Below, piece by piece: positions 26,025-34,728 of a DNA stretch of 64,000 nucleotides. The notes under the pieces are model-generated. The model did no database searches. It was given only the letters and a program-made list of their open reading frames with translations, and was not told the DNA's origin. Made by a program: the position numbers and the translations under genes. Every line of letters begins with the position of its first letter. Position 1 is the stretch's first letter. This stretch comes from Phytomonospora endophytica (GTDB lineage: Bacteria > Actinomycetota > Actinomycetes > Mycobacteriales > Micromonosporaceae), in contig NZ_JACHGT010000001.1 in the NCBI RefSeq assembly GCF_014202425.1, forward strand, positions 537,160 through 601,159, given 5' to 3'.

Positions 26025-27575
26025 ATGCGTGATCTTCAATTGACCGGAGACGCGCTCACGGTCGAGGACGTCGTCGATGTCGCACAACGCCGTGCGCGTG
26101 TATCACTGGGCCCCCAGCTCGCCGAGCGAATGGCACCCAGCCGAGGCGTCGTCGTCGACGCCGTCCACCGCAAGGACGTCGTCTACGGCGTCACCACCGG
26201 GTTCGGCGCGCTCGCCGACACCACCATCGGCGCCGACGACCTCGCCGCCCTCCAGTTCGCCCTCGTGCGCAGCCACGCCGCCGCCGTCGGCGCCCCGCTG
26301 CCCGACGAGGTCGTGCGCGCCCTCCTGCTCCTGCGCGCCAGGACCCTCTCGGCCGGGCACTCCGGCGTCCGCGTGGACCTGCCCGCCCTGTTCCTCGCGC
26401 TCCTCGAACGCGACCTGCTCCCGGTCATCCCCGAGAAGGGCTCCGTCGGCGCCTCCGGCGACCTGGCGCAACTGGCGCACCTCGCGCTGCCCCTCATCGG
26501 CGAAGGCCGCCTCAAGGCGCCCGGCGATCCCCGCGAAGGCCGCCCGGCCGCCGAGGTCCTCGCCGAGCACGGCCTCACGCCCCTCGCGCTGGAGCCGAAG
26601 GAGGGCCTGTCCCTCATCAACGGCACCGAGCCGATGCAGGCCGTCCTCGCCCTCGCCGTCGTCGCCGCCGAAGAACTCTGCACCCTCGCCGACATCGCCT
26701 GCGCCATGTCCGTCGAGGCCCTCTTCGGCACCGACCGCGCCTACGACGAACGCGTCCAGGTCATCCGCCCGCACCCCGGGCAGCTCGACTCCGCCGCGAA
26801 CCTCCGCGCGCTCCTCGCCGACAGCCCCCTCCTGGCCAGCCACCGCTGGTCGGACCACGCCGTCCAGGACTCCTACTCGCTGCGCTGCGCGCCCCAGGTC
26901 CACGGCTCCGCCCGCGACCTGATCGCCCACTGCCGCCGCGTCCTGACCATCGAACTCGGCTCGATCGTCGACAACCCCGTCGTCGTCACCGACAACAACG
27001 GCGGCTACGAGGTGATGAGCACCGGAAACTTCCACGGCCAGCCCATCGCCTTCGCCGCCGACGCGCTCGCCATGGCCGTCGCCGAGCTCGGCAGCATCGC
27101 CGAACGCCGCGTCTACCGGATGCTCGACCCGGCGACCTCGCGGGGCCTGCCGCCCTTCCTGGCGCCCGACGCCGGCACCAACTCCGGGTTCATGCTCGCG
27201 CAGTACACCGCCGCCAGCGTGGTCAGCGAGAACAAGGTGCTGTGCCACCCGTCGAGCGTCGACTCGATCGTCACCTCCGGCAACCAGGAGGACCACGTCT
27301 CGATGGGCTGGCACGGGGTGCGCAAGGCCCACGAGGTCATCGACAACACCCGCACGGTCCTGGCCATCGAGATCCTCTGCGCGGCCCAGGCCCTCGACCT
27401 GCGCGCCGACGTGGCCGCGCCCGGACCCGCCACCGGGGCCGCGCACGGGCTCGTCCGCCGCGACGTCGAGCCGATGATGGTCGACCGGGAGATGGCTCCC
27501 CAGATCGAGGCGGTGCGCACGCTGCTGCCCGAGATCATTTCGCGTGTGTCGGGTGTGGTGGATACGCTCCGCTGA
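26025..27575 (+). CDS. hutH: Histidine ammonia-lyase
   Basis: Removes ammonia from histidine to give urocanate, the first step of histidine use. At 516 residues it has the normal length. The MIO cofactor triad is Ala143-Ser144-Gly145 in GSVGASGDLAQLAHLAL. The catalytic Tyr54 lies in VVYGVTTGFG, and further family signatures are SLINGTEPMQ, QDSYSLRCAPQVHG and SGNQEDHVSMGW. A TATGGT box at 26013-26018 sits seven bases before the ATG, suggesting a leaderless message. No other hut genes are here, as is common in actinomycetes, where hutH stands apart. It overlaps the next gene by TGATG. Confidence 0.96.
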   Translation: MRDLQLTGDALTVEDVVDVAQRRARVSLGPQLAERMAPSRGVVVDAVHRKDVVYGVTTGFGALADTTIGADDLAALQFALVRSHAAAVGAPLPDEVVRALLLLRARTLSAGHSGVRVDLPALFLALLERDLLPVIPEKGSVGASGDLAQLAHLALPLIGEGRLKAPGDPREGRPAAEVLAEHGLTPLALEPKEGLSLINGTEPMQAVLALAVVAAEELCTLADIACAMSVEALFGTDRAYDERVQVIRPHPGQLDSAANLRALLADSPLLASHRWSDHAVQDSYSLRCAPQVHGSARDLIAHCRRVLTIELGSIVDNPVVVTDNNGGYEVMSTGNFHGQPIAFAADALAMAVAELGSIAERRVYRMLDPATSRGLPPFLAPDAGTNSGFMLAQYTAASVVSENKVLCHPSSVDSIVTSGNQEDHVSMGWHGVRKAHEVIDNTRTVLAIEILCAAQALDLRADVAAPGPATGAAHGLVRRDVEPMMVDREMAPQIEAVRTLLPEIISRVSGVVDTLR

Positions 27576-28462
27576 TGGAACTTCGTGAGGCCACCCCCGA
27601 AGAGTTCGCGGCCTGGGAGGGCGACTGGATCGCCCGCCTGGGCGCGAACACCGGGCCGGTCGACAACCGCAAACGGGCGGCCAGGGCGCCCGTGTACACC
27701 CTGGAGGCCGTCGGCGAGGCCGTCGGCACCATGGCGCTGGCGCTCCTGCCGATCCGCGGCGGGGAGGGCCACGAGCTCATCCTGTCCGACGTCCACATCA
27801 CCCCCGCGGTGCGCCGGCGTGGCCACGGCCGCGCCGCCCTCGAAGCGGCCGTGCGCTGGGGCCGCGAGAACGGCGCCCGCTCGCTGAACGTCGGCTACGC
27901 GGGCGGCGACGAGGCCACCGAGGCACTGTTCGGCGGTATGAAACTCATCGCGCAGCACATGGACATCGACCTCGGCGAGCGGCGGGAACTGCCCGCCGAG
28001 ATCACCGTGGAGCCCCTGCGCGGGGAGGCCTACGACGTCTGGCACGTGCACAGCGTCACCGAGTACGCCAGGATCACCGCCGAGGCGGGGTTCGGGACCT
28101 ACGAGGAGGCGTACCGGAGCTCGGTCGAGCAGTTCGCGGAGCTGCTGCCGCAGGGCACCGACACCCCCGGGCACTCACTGGAACAGTTGATCGTCGACGG
28201 CGAGCAGGTCAGCTCGATCTGGGTGCGGCACGGCTACGAGCCGGGCACGTCCTTCGTCTTCGACGTGGAGTCCTCGGAGAAGCACCGGGGCAAGGGCTAC
28301 GGCCGGGCCGCGATGTGGCACGGGGAGAACATCTCCAAGGCCGCCGGTGACGGGCGCCTCATGCTCAACGTGCACGGGCACAACACGGTCGCGATCAACC
28401 TGTACGTGAAACTCGGCTACCGGGTCGTCCGCAGGTACCGCGGGATCGATCTCACCGCCTGA
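27575..28462 (+). CDS. Tandem-domain GNAT acetyltransferase
   Basis: A 295-residue protein with two GNAT folds. The first (about residues 45-140) has an acetyl-CoA loop VRRRGHGRAAL. The second (about 190-290) has KHRGKGYGRAAM and the closing NLYVKLGYRVV. The start codon overlaps the hutH stop (TGATG), so it is co-translated with hutH. The acceptor substrate is unknown. Mycothiol synthase also has two GNAT domains and similar length, but I do not see enough signature residues to claim it. Confidence 0.87.
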   Translation: MELREATPEEFAAWEGDWIARLGANTGPVDNRKRAARAPVYTLEAVGEAVGTMALALLPIRGGEGHELILSDVHITPAVRRRGHGRAALEAAVRWGRENGARSLNVGYAGGDEATEALFGGMKLIAQHMDIDLGERRELPAEITVEPLRGEAYDVWHVHSVTEYARITAEAGFGTYEEAYRSSVEQFAELLPQGTDTPGHSLEQLIVDGEQVSSIWVRHGYEPGTSFVFDVESSEKHRGKGYGRAAMWHGENISKAAGDGRLMLNVHGHNTVAINLYVKLGYRVVRRYRGIDLTA

Positions 28463-28506
28463 GCCTCGGGCGGGGCATGGGCGCTCGGGCGCCCGTGTCC
28501 CGTCCT

Positions 28507-28944
28507 CTACCGTTCGCGTTCGGCGAGCAGTCGTGTGAGCGCGGCGTCGACGTCGAGATGCTCCGACTCGCGCCCGCGCGGGACCACGCCGTAGGTCCGG
28601 CGCAGGAACCTCGTCAGGACGTTGCGGGGCACCTCGAACAGGGCGTTGCCGTCGGGGGAGGACAGCGCCAGCGCGATCGCCTCCCCGCGTGGCGTGCTCC
28701 ACGGCCAGACGCGCACGTCGCCGATGCCCGAGGGCTCGGTCAGGCCGGTGGCCAGCAGCTCCCTGGAGAAGGACCAGCTGATGGACTCCCCGCCCTCGCC
28801 GTCGGGGTGGAAGACCACGTGCACGGCGTACGGGTCGCGCTGGTCGTAGCGCAGGCTCGCGCGGACGGCGAGTGTGGCGAAATCGGGCGCGACCAGGCGC
28901 ATCGACGTGTCCACCTCGATGGTGACCGGTTGTGTCGTAGCCAT
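28507..28944 (-). CDS. SsgA-family sporulation/cell division regulator
   Basis: A 145-residue SsgA-like protein. Family marks are the N-terminal strand (MRLVAPDFATLAVRASLRYD), DPYAVHVVFHP, the SWSFSRELLATGL segment, GDVRVWPW and the acidic LDVDAALTRLLAE end. SsgA-like proteins are restricted to morphologically complex actinomycetes. SsgB recruits FtsZ to sporulation septa. This single copy with a conserved core is most like SsgB, but paralogue assignment needs a tree. ATG 28944 has a GGGGGG ribosome site; the longer frame upstream is not supported. It is divergent from the PGPGW protein gene. Confidence 0.9.
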   Translation of the reverse strand: MATTQPVTIEVDTSMRLVAPDFATLAVRASLRYDQRDPYAVHVVFHPDGEGGESISWSFSRELLATGLTEPSGIGDVRVWPWSTPRGEAIALALSSPDGNALFEVPRNVLTRFLRRTYGVVPRGRESEHLDVDAALTRLLAERER

Positions 28945-29158
28945 GTCTGCCCCCCGGCACTTGGGTGAGCCCTTCCCCGAGCCCACCATCTGTTCACTTG
29001 TGGTCTTACCACCCGCGACGGGCCCGCGCCCGCTGATCGCGTTGACTTGAAAAAACACGTCCGGGTGAAGTACCCACGGACTATCTCAAACCGGACTGTC
29101 GGGTTCTTGTCCCCGAGAAAAACGGTACCGTCAAAAAGATCCGCGGGAGGGGTGATCA

Positions 29159-29620
29159 ATGAGAGACGCCAGGTCGGGCGACGCGCCCGAAGCCGTGTCC
29201 ACCGAGGTGCGGGAGCCTGCCGCCACCGAGCCCAGGACGGGCCTGCACGGCCGGCTGGACCGGGTGCGACGGACCCGTTCGGGCCGCCTGACCCTGAAGA
29301 TCGTCATCGGCATCGCCGGTTTCGCGGTGATGGCGCTCGGCATCGTGCTGATCCCCTTCCCCGGGCCGGGATGGGCGATCGTGCTGGCCGGCCTGGCGAT
29401 CCTGGCCCTGGAGTTCGCCTGGGCGCACCAGCTGTTCACGTTCACCAAGCGGCAGCTGACCCGCTGGCTCCACTGGGTCGGCCGGCAGCACTGGTCGGTC
29501 AAGTTCCTCATCGGGCTCGCCGGGCTGGTCTTCGTCGCCTGCGTCGTGTGGGCCTCGGTGTGGCTGAGCTTCGACGTGAACCTCTACACCGAGATCACCG
29601 GCTGGATCGGCGACCGCTGA
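29159..29620 (+). CDS. TIGR02611/PGPGW family membrane protein
   Basis: A 153-residue membrane protein with a charged N-terminal region of about 50 residues, followed by two helices joined by the diagnostic FPGPGWAIVLAGLAILALEF and a third helix near the C-terminus. The family is found in actinobacteria; its role is unknown. ATG 29159 has a strong GGAGGGG ribosome site. It is divergent from the SsgA-family gene, sharing a 214-bp spacer with an unusually A-rich stretch (29048-29130) that probably holds both promoters. Confidence 0.88.
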   Translation: MRDARSGDAPEAVSTEVREPAATEPRTGLHGRLDRVRRTRSGRLTLKIVIGIAGFAVMALGIVLIPFPGPGWAIVLAGLAILALEFAWAHQLFTFTKRQLTRWLHWVGRQHWSVKFLIGLAGLVFVACVVWASVWLSFDVNLYTEITGWIGDR

Positions 29621-29621
29621 G

Positions 29622-30089
29622 TCAGAGCAGGCGTGTCTCGCAGCCGAGCCGCCCGCCCAGTTCGCTCAGCATGGCGCCGAAGCCGGCGCGGGTCCGGTCG
29701 TCGAAGCCCCGGAAGAACCGGTTCGCCAGCGGCACCGCCCAGCGGCTGCCGGGCCCGGCCACGTTGTAGACCCGCAGGGTCAGGATCGTGCCGTCGTCCT
29801 CGGCGGGGGAGACGGTGTACTCGCCGCGGTACCACCAGCCGCCCTGGGCGGCGACCGTGCGGCGTTCCAGGTCGACCTCGACGGTCAGCCTCCCGCCGGG
29901 GTAGGTCAGCACGAAGCGCCCCGGCCCGCCGCTGAGCGGCCCGCCGCCGGCGAGGTCCTGGAAGAGGACGAGGTTGTCGCCCTCGGCCGGTCCGGCGAAC
30001 ACCTTGAGCACGAGCCCGGCGACGGCGTCGGGCGGGGCGGTGAGGTGCCCGGCGACCGTGGCCATCGGTTCGCGGCCGTTCGCGGTCAT
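29622..30089 (-). CDS. SRPBCC-like (START-fold) protein
   Basis: A 155-residue cytosolic protein with the alternating strand pattern of the SRPBCC/polyketide cyclase fold: an N-terminal strand (ATVAGHLTAPPDAVAGLVL), a beta-rich middle and a long C-terminal helix (GFDDRTRAGFGAMLSELG). Such proteins bind hydrophobic ligands. No catalytic residues can be assigned. ATG 30089 has GGGAGG before it. It converges on the PGPGW gene, with one base between the stops. Confidence 0.72.
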   Translation of the reverse strand: MTANGREPMATVAGHLTAPPDAVAGLVLKVFAGPAEGDNLVLFQDLAGGGPLSGGPGRFVLTYPGGRLTVEVDLERRTVAAQGGWWYRGEYTVSPAEDDGTILTLRVYNVAGPGSRWAVPLANRFFRGFDDRTRAGFGAMLSELGGRLGCETRLL

Positions 30090-30126
30090 GGTCGCCTCCC
30101 GGTGCTGGTCGTCGATCGGGCGGGCG

Positions 30127-30567
30127 TCAGGTTACTCCTCCGGCGTCTTCCGCGCGGCCCTCGCCGTCGCCCTTGAAGTCCAGGGTGGACAGCCACTGCG
30201 AGTTGGCCTCGGCGGCGTCGCCGAGGTGGGCGGCCATCGCCGTCATCCGGACCAGGCGCGCGCGGATGATCTCCTGGAGCTCGTCGGCGACGTTGTCGCG
30301 GATCCGCCTGTACTCGGCGCCGGCCGTGGCCACGTCGGCGACGGCGGTCTCCAGCAGGTCCGGATCGCCGTGGTCGCGCGCCTGGGCCAGCGAGCGTCTC
30401 GCCTCGGTGAGGCGTTCCATCGCCTCCCGGCGCTCGGCGAGGAGACGGTCGCGGTGCAGGGCGGCGACATGGCTCTCCGCCTCGTTGACGATCACGTCGC
30501 CCCAGAAGCGCGCCTGCGCGGCCGCCGCCGCGTCCTTGTTCGACTCGGGTTCGTGGTCGGATGTCAT
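30127..30567 (-). CDS. Coiled-coil protein of unknown function
   Basis: A 146-residue, highly charged protein that is nearly all helical by composition. A long region (about residues 15-115) rich in Ala, Glu, Arg and Leu (REAMERLTEARRSLAQARD) should form coiled coils. There is no signal peptide and no membrane segment. The ATG at 30567 is preceded by GAGGA; an upstream in-frame start lacks a site. It lies 37 bases before the SRPBCC-like gene in the same direction, so the two may be co-transcribed. I do not recognise a family. Confidence 0.7.
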   Translation of the reverse strand: MTSDHEPESNKDAAAAAQARFWGDVIVNEAESHVAALHRDRLLAERREAMERLTEARRSLAQARDHGDPDLLETAVADVATAGAEYRRIRDNVADELQEIIRARLVRMTAMAAHLGDAAEANSQWLSTLDFKGDGEGRAEDAGGVT

Positions 30568-30865
30568 CGGACGTCCTCGAAGTACTCGGACCGGCTGGTG
30601 TACCGGGCATCGCACGCACGCGTTGTCACCGCTCCGCGACGCTCCACTGTGGACCGTACTCGAAAAGCGGTCCGCGCGACACCTTCACCGGACCCGTCGC
30701 GGCTGCGCTTTCCTTTGCTGCCCAGGCGATCCGGCGCGGCTTGGGATGATGCGCCCGACAGCGGCGGTATGCGCTTCATGTGCGCACACGTCCCTCTCGT
30801 GCCCATAGAGTTCGCGCCGACGCTGTTGATCGACAACGTCCCCCGAGTTCGAACGGAGCACGCAC

Positions 30866-31024
30866 ATGCGTCGTATCGGAACCCTCGCCGACCGCCTCCT
30901 CGCCCGCCTCGTCCCCGCCGCCGGCGCCGCGGCGGGCACGTGCGGCAACGTCTCCTGCGCCGGTGGCGGATTCAAGTGGTGCTGCACCACGACCACCGGC
31001 ACCACGTGCACCGAGTGCGGCTGA
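30866..31024 (+). CDS. Small Cys-rich peptide, candidate RiPP precursor
   Basis: A 52-residue peptide. It starts MRRIGTLADRLLARLVP, an amphipathic leader-like helix, followed by an Ala/Gly joint (AAGAAAG) and then a core with six cysteines (TCGNVSCAGGG, FKWCC, TTTTGTTCTECG) and many threonines. ATG 30866 has GGAG eleven bases upstream. The leader shape and Cys/Thr-rich core recall actinobacterial small peptides thought to be ribosomal natural-product precursors. Thr and Cys are the residues used for thioether or thiazole formation. No modifying enzyme is adjacent, so maturation is unproven. It could instead be a small disulfide or metal-binding protein. Confidence 0.7.
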   Translation: MRRIGTLADRLLARLVPAAGAAAGTCGNVSCAGGGFKWCCTTTTGTTCTECG

Positions 31025-31060
31025 CCTGACGGTGGGGCCGCCCGGCGGCCGCGGGCGGCC

Positions 31061-32761
31061 TCACTTCGCGTCGGCGTAACTCGACACCGTCGTCGTCTGC
31101 ATCGGGATCCGCACCGGCGTGCCGGGGAACAGCAGCACGGTCGCCTCCAGGGCGGCCTCGTCGATCACGTCGTGCACGCGCGCGGCGTGCCGCTCGGGGC
31201 AGTGCACGATCACCTCGTCGTGCTGGAAGAACACCAGCTCGCCCAGATCCTCCTCGTGCAGGCGCCGGCGCAGGAACGCCAGCAGCGCCAATGCCCACTC
31301 GGCGGCCGTCCCCTGGACCACGAAGTTGCGGGTGAAGCGGCCCCGGTCCCGCACGGCCCGTGCCGCCTCCGGGCCCGCGCCCATGCTCTTGAAGCTCGAC
31401 GACGCCGGCGGGCAGGTCCGGCCGAGCCAGGAGCGCACGAGTTTGCCCTGCTCACCGGCCTGCGCGGCCGACTCGACGTAGGCGTAGGCGACCGGGAAGC
31501 GTTGCCGCATCACCGCCAGCAGGGACAGCGCGTCGGTGCTGCCGCCGCCGTACATCGCCGACAGGAGCGCGATCTTGGCGCCGTCGCGTTTGCCGCCGAA
31601 GGCGTCCGAGAGGGCCGCGTAGAGGTCGATCTCCCCGGCCGCTCGGGCCATGCCCGCGTCACCCGACATCGCCGCCAGGACACGCGGCTCCAGCTGGGCG
31701 GCGTCGGCGACGACGAGCCGCCAGCCGTCGTCGGCGGTCACGGCCCGGCGCACGGCCTTGGGGATCTGGAGCGCGGCGCCGCCGTTGGTGGCCCAGCGGC
31801 CCGAGACGACCCCGCCGACCACGTACTCCGGCCGCAGGCGCTGCCCGGCGGGCGTCGGCCCGGCGCCGACCCACTGCTCGGCCCAGGTCCAGCCGTGCGC
31901 GACCCAGATCCGCGCCAGCTCCTTGTACTGCAGGAGCGGCTCGACCGCCGGATGGTCGACCTGCTTGAGGACGTAGGAGCGGGTCGACTCCACCGGCTTC
32001 CCGGCCGCCTTGAAGGCGGCCACGATCTGCTGCGGGGAGTCGGGGTTGACGACCTTCCCGAAGGCCGCCGAGATCCGGTCGGCGAGCTCCTGGAGCAGCC
32101 GGGGCCGCATGCCCTTGAACGGCTTGGGGCCGAGCAGCCCGGTGAGCAGTTCGTCGTGCACGGTACGGCGGAAAGGGAGCCCCTGGGCGGTCATCTCGGC
32201 GGCGACGAGGCCGCCGGCGGACTCCGCCGCGACGAGCGTGGCCAGGCCGGGCACGCCCGCGGCGGCGCGGCGGACCTGGTCGGCGTAGACGGAGGTGAGC
32301 CGCTCGGTCTCCTCGCGGCCGGAGGGGCGCGGCTTCTCGTCGGTGAAGAGGGTCTCCTGGCGCAGGACCCGCTCGGGCTCCTCGACGGGGACGGGCAGGC
32401 CGTGGCCGCGCGCGTAGGCGGCGGCGACCGAGGTGGTCTCGCCGTAGCGGCCCTCGAAGCCGAGGAGCACGCCTTCGGCGAGGACGAGGTCGTGGCAGCG
32501 GCCGAGGCGGGCGCCGGCGGCGTAGAGCGGCGGGTAGGTGTGGGCGATGTCGGCGAGGATCCAGCGCGGGGACTCGGCGGCCTCACGGCGGCGGAGCTCG
32601 GCGGCGAGGTCGGGCACCTCGGTCGCGGGCGCGAGGGGGCGGCCGTCGTCGCCGACGGCGCGCAGCCAACCTGACCCGGCCGCGTTCCCGGCCCCGGGCA
32701 CCACCAACATCCGCACGTGCCGATCATCCCAGCGGAGTGTGACAGTTCCGGTCAGGTTCAT
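31061..32761 (-). CDS. Family A DNA polymerase with degenerate 3'-5' exonuclease-like domain
   Basis: A 566-residue DNA polymerase I-like enzyme lacking a 5' nuclease. Polymerase motif A reads VVADAAQLEPRVLA (about residue 352), against DYSQIELR in Pol I. Motif B has Lys in DGAKIALLSAMYGG, and motif C is FFQHDEVIVH (about 515). The N-terminal 190 residues occupy the exonuclease-like position, but the DEDD residues are hard to trace. The family is common as a second, non-essential polymerase in actinomycetes, sometimes annotated as bifunctional exonuclease/polymerase, and is suspected in repair. ATG 32761 has GGGAG upstream. It converges on the Cys-rich peptide gene. Confidence 0.88.
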   Translation of the reverse strand: MNLTGTVTLRWDDRHVRMLVVPGAGNAAGSGWLRAVGDDGRPLAPATEVPDLAAELRRREAAESPRWILADIAHTYPPLYAAGARLGRCHDLVLAEGVLLGFEGRYGETTSVAAAYARGHGLPVPVEEPERVLRQETLFTDEKPRPSGREETERLTSVYADQVRRAAAGVPGLATLVAAESAGGLVAAEMTAQGLPFRRTVHDELLTGLLGPKPFKGMRPRLLQELADRISAAFGKVVNPDSPQQIVAAFKAAGKPVESTRSYVLKQVDHPAVEPLLQYKELARIWVAHGWTWAEQWVGAGPTPAGQRLRPEYVVGGVVSGRWATNGGAALQIPKAVRRAVTADDGWRLVVADAAQLEPRVLAAMSGDAGMARAAGEIDLYAALSDAFGGKRDGAKIALLSAMYGGGSTDALSLLAVMRQRFPVAYAYVESAAQAGEQGKLVRSWLGRTCPPASSSFKSMGAGPEAARAVRDRGRFTRNFVVQGTAAEWALALLAFLRRRLHEEDLGELVFFQHDEVIVHCPERHAARVHDVIDEAALEATVLLFPGTPVRIPMQTTTVSSYADAK

Positions 32762-32799
32762 CGGGCTCCCGTGTCGGTACCCGCTGTTACGTTGACCTC

Positions 32800-33237
32800 G
32801 TGAGAAGTGAAGCCGAGGACGTCGAGGAGTACATCGCCGCGCTGCCGGAGGGCCGGCGCGAGGCGATCACCGCCGTACGGGAGCTGATCCTGGCGAACCT
32901 GCCGGAGGGCTACCGCGAGGAGATGGCCTTCGGGATGATCGGCTACGTCGTCCCGCTGGAGCGTTATCCGGTGACCTACAACAAGCAGCCGCTGAGCTTC
33001 GCGGCCCTCGCCTCCCAGAAGAACCACATGTCCCTGTACCTGATGACGGTGTACGGCGAGGCCGGTGACGCCTTCCGTGAGCGCTGGGCGGCGACGGGCA
33101 AGAAGCTGGACATGGGCAAGAGCTGCGTCCGCTTCCGCTCGGTCGACGACCTCGCGTTCGACGTGATCGCCGCCGAGATCGCGGCCAACCCCGTCGACCT
33201 GCACATCGAGCACTACGAGGCGAGCCGCCGGGGCTGA
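32800..33237 (+). CDS. DUF1801 family protein
   Basis: A 145-residue cytosolic protein of the DUF1801 (YdhG/iron-chaperone-like) family. It has the N-terminal VEEYIAALPEGRREAITAVRELI helix, the central EEMAFGMIGYVVP strand and LASQKNHMSLYLM, and the late MGKSCVRFRSVDDLAFDVI. The GTG at 32800 is used because the family begins there. No ribosome site is visible, and a TTACGT-like -10 box at 32785-32792 suggests a leaderless message. The function is unknown. Confidence 0.85.
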   Translation: MRSEAEDVEEYIAALPEGRREAITAVRELILANLPEGYREEMAFGMIGYVVPLERYPVTYNKQPLSFAALASQKNHMSLYLMTVYGEAGDAFRERWAATGKKLDMGKSCVRFRSVDDLAFDVIAAEIAANPVDLHIEHYEASRRG

Positions 33238-33257
33238 TCACCCGCCCGGCGGAGTCA

Positions 33258-33275
33258 ATCATCCAGTTGGATGAT
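33258..33275. promoter_or_regulatory. Perfect 18-bp palindrome, probable TetR operator
   Basis: ATCATCCA-GT-TGGATGAT forms a perfect inverted repeat 11 bases before the TetR start codon. A GATAAG box just after it could be the -10 element. Position and symmetry indicate autoregulation of the TetR-NmrA pair. Confidence 0.82.
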
Positions 33276-33286
33276 AAGTTCGGTGA

Positions 33287-33919
33287 ATGCCTCGCCGTGC
33301 CCCCGAACCCGACGCCCGCCGACGCGACGCCGAACGCACCCGGCGCCGTCTGCTCGACGCGGCCTTCGACGCCTTCGCCGAGCACGGCTACGCCGGGGCC
33401 CGGGTCCAGGACATCGCCGACCGCGCGGGCGTGAACAAGCAGCTCATCACCTACTACTTCGGCGGCAAGGCCGGCCTTTACCAGGCCCTGCAGGAGCAGT
33501 GGCTGCGGCGCGAGGAGGCCTTGACGCCCGACGGGGACACCCTCGCCGACCTCGTCGCGACCTACGTCCGGCACGCCGCCGCCGACCCGCGCGGCATCCG
33601 CCTGATGCTGTGGCGCGGCCTCACCGACGCCTTCCCCGAGGACTTCGACGCCGACCCCATGATCGACGCCGACCTCGCCGACACACGCGCCCGTCAGGAG
33701 ACGGGCGAGCTGCCCGCCGACGTCGACGCGCGCGCCCTGCGGCTGGTGCTCTACGGCATGGTCGTCGCGCCCGTCGCGATGCCCGAGCTCGTCCGCCGCA
33801 GTTACGGTGTCGCCCCGGACTCGCCGGGGTTCGTCGCCGAGTACACCGAACAGGTCCGCCGCCTCATCCGCCACTTGGGCGCGCGCGGCGAGACCGACAC
33901 CCCTGAGGAGACCCCTTGA
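33287..33919 (+). CDS. TetR family transcriptional regulator
   Basis: A 210-residue repressor. The N-terminal helix-turn-helix (about residues 18-62) reads RRRLLDAAFDAFAEHGYAGA, then VQDIADRAGVNKQLITYYFGGKAGLYQAL, the classical TetR pattern. The rest is a helical ligand domain. The start ATG at 33287 lies just after the palindrome at 33258-33275. It overlaps the following NAD(P)-binding protein gene by TTGA, so that gene is the obvious regulated target. The ligand is unknown. Confidence 0.93.
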   Translation: MPRRAPEPDARRRDAERTRRRLLDAAFDAFAEHGYAGARVQDIADRAGVNKQLITYYFGGKAGLYQALQEQWLRREEALTPDGDTLADLVATYVRHAAADPRGIRLMLWRGLTDAFPEDFDADPMIDADLADTRARQETGELPADVDARALRLVLYGMVVAPVAMPELVRRSYGVAPDSPGFVAEYTEQVRRLIRHLGARGETDTPEETP

Positions 33920-34716
33920 CCATTCTTGTCACCGGTGCCCGCGGCAGCGTCGCGCGTGCCGTCGTCGACCGGTTCGTCGCCGCGGGCGAAGACGTCCGCG
34001 CCGCCGGTAGCGACCCGTCCAAGACCCCGCCCATCGAGGGCGTGCCGATCGCCGGGTTCGACCTCGCCGACCGGGCCAACCTGAAGGCCGTCCTCGACGG
34101 CGTGGACCGCGTCTTCATGTACGCCGTGCACAGCGGCATCGAGAACTTCCTGGACGCCGCGCGCGACGCCGGTGTCCGGCACATCGTGCTGCTGTCGTCG
34201 ATCGCCGCCGCGTTCCCGGGCAACCCGATCGGGGACATGCACCTGGCCGTGGAGAACCCGCTGCGCGAGTCGGGGATCGCGTACACGATCCTGCGGCCGG
34301 GGATGTTCGCCACCAACGCCCTGTGGTGGGCCGACGCGGTCCGCTCCGGGGTCGTCGCACTGCCGTATCCCGAGGCGCACGTGACGCCGATCCACGAGGG
34401 CGACATGGCCGACGTGGCCTTCGCGGCGCTCACCGGCTCCGGCCACGAGGGTGCGATCCACCCCCTGGACGGACCGGAGTCGCTGACGGTGCGGCGGCAG
34501 GTCGAGCTGATCGGCGAGGCGATCGGCCGCGACCTGCGCATCGAGGTCCTGCCGCACGAGAAGGCGGCGGCGTCCATGCCCGCGCCGGTCCTGGAGATGC
34601 TGGCCGGAGCGGTCGGCAAGCCCCAGACGCCCGGCCCGAACTCCTGGGCCGTCACGGGCATCCCGTCGCGAGGGTTCGCGCAATGGGCCGCCGACCACGC
34701 CGACGACTTCCGTTAG
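33916..34716 (+). CDS. NmrA-like NAD(P)-binding protein
   Basis: A 266-residue atypical short-chain dehydrogenase. The Rossmann start is ILVTGARGSVARAVVDRF. AAGSDPSKTPP follows at the second strand, then HIVLLSSIAAAF and YTILRPGMFATN. The canonical YxxxK catalytic pair is absent, as in NmrA/HSCARG and quinone-reductase-like relatives. The start is TTG 33916, with GAGGAG before it, in a TTGA overlap with the TetR gene. Redox sensing or reduction of small quinones or aldehydes is plausible. The TetR ligand is probably its substrate or inducer. Confidence 0.88.
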   Translation: MTILVTGARGSVARAVVDRFVAAGEDVRAAGSDPSKTPPIEGVPIAGFDLADRANLKAVLDGVDRVFMYAVHSGIENFLDAARDAGVRHIVLLSSIAAAFPGNPIGDMHLAVENPLRESGIAYTILRPGMFATNALWWADAVRSGVVALPYPEAHVTPIHEGDMADVAFAALTGSGHEGAIHPLDGPESLTVRRQVELIGEAIGRDLRIEVLPHEKAAASMPAPVLEMLAGAVGKPQTPGPNSWAVTGIPSRGFAQWAADHADDFR

Positions 34717-34728
34717 TGGATCGGGGGC

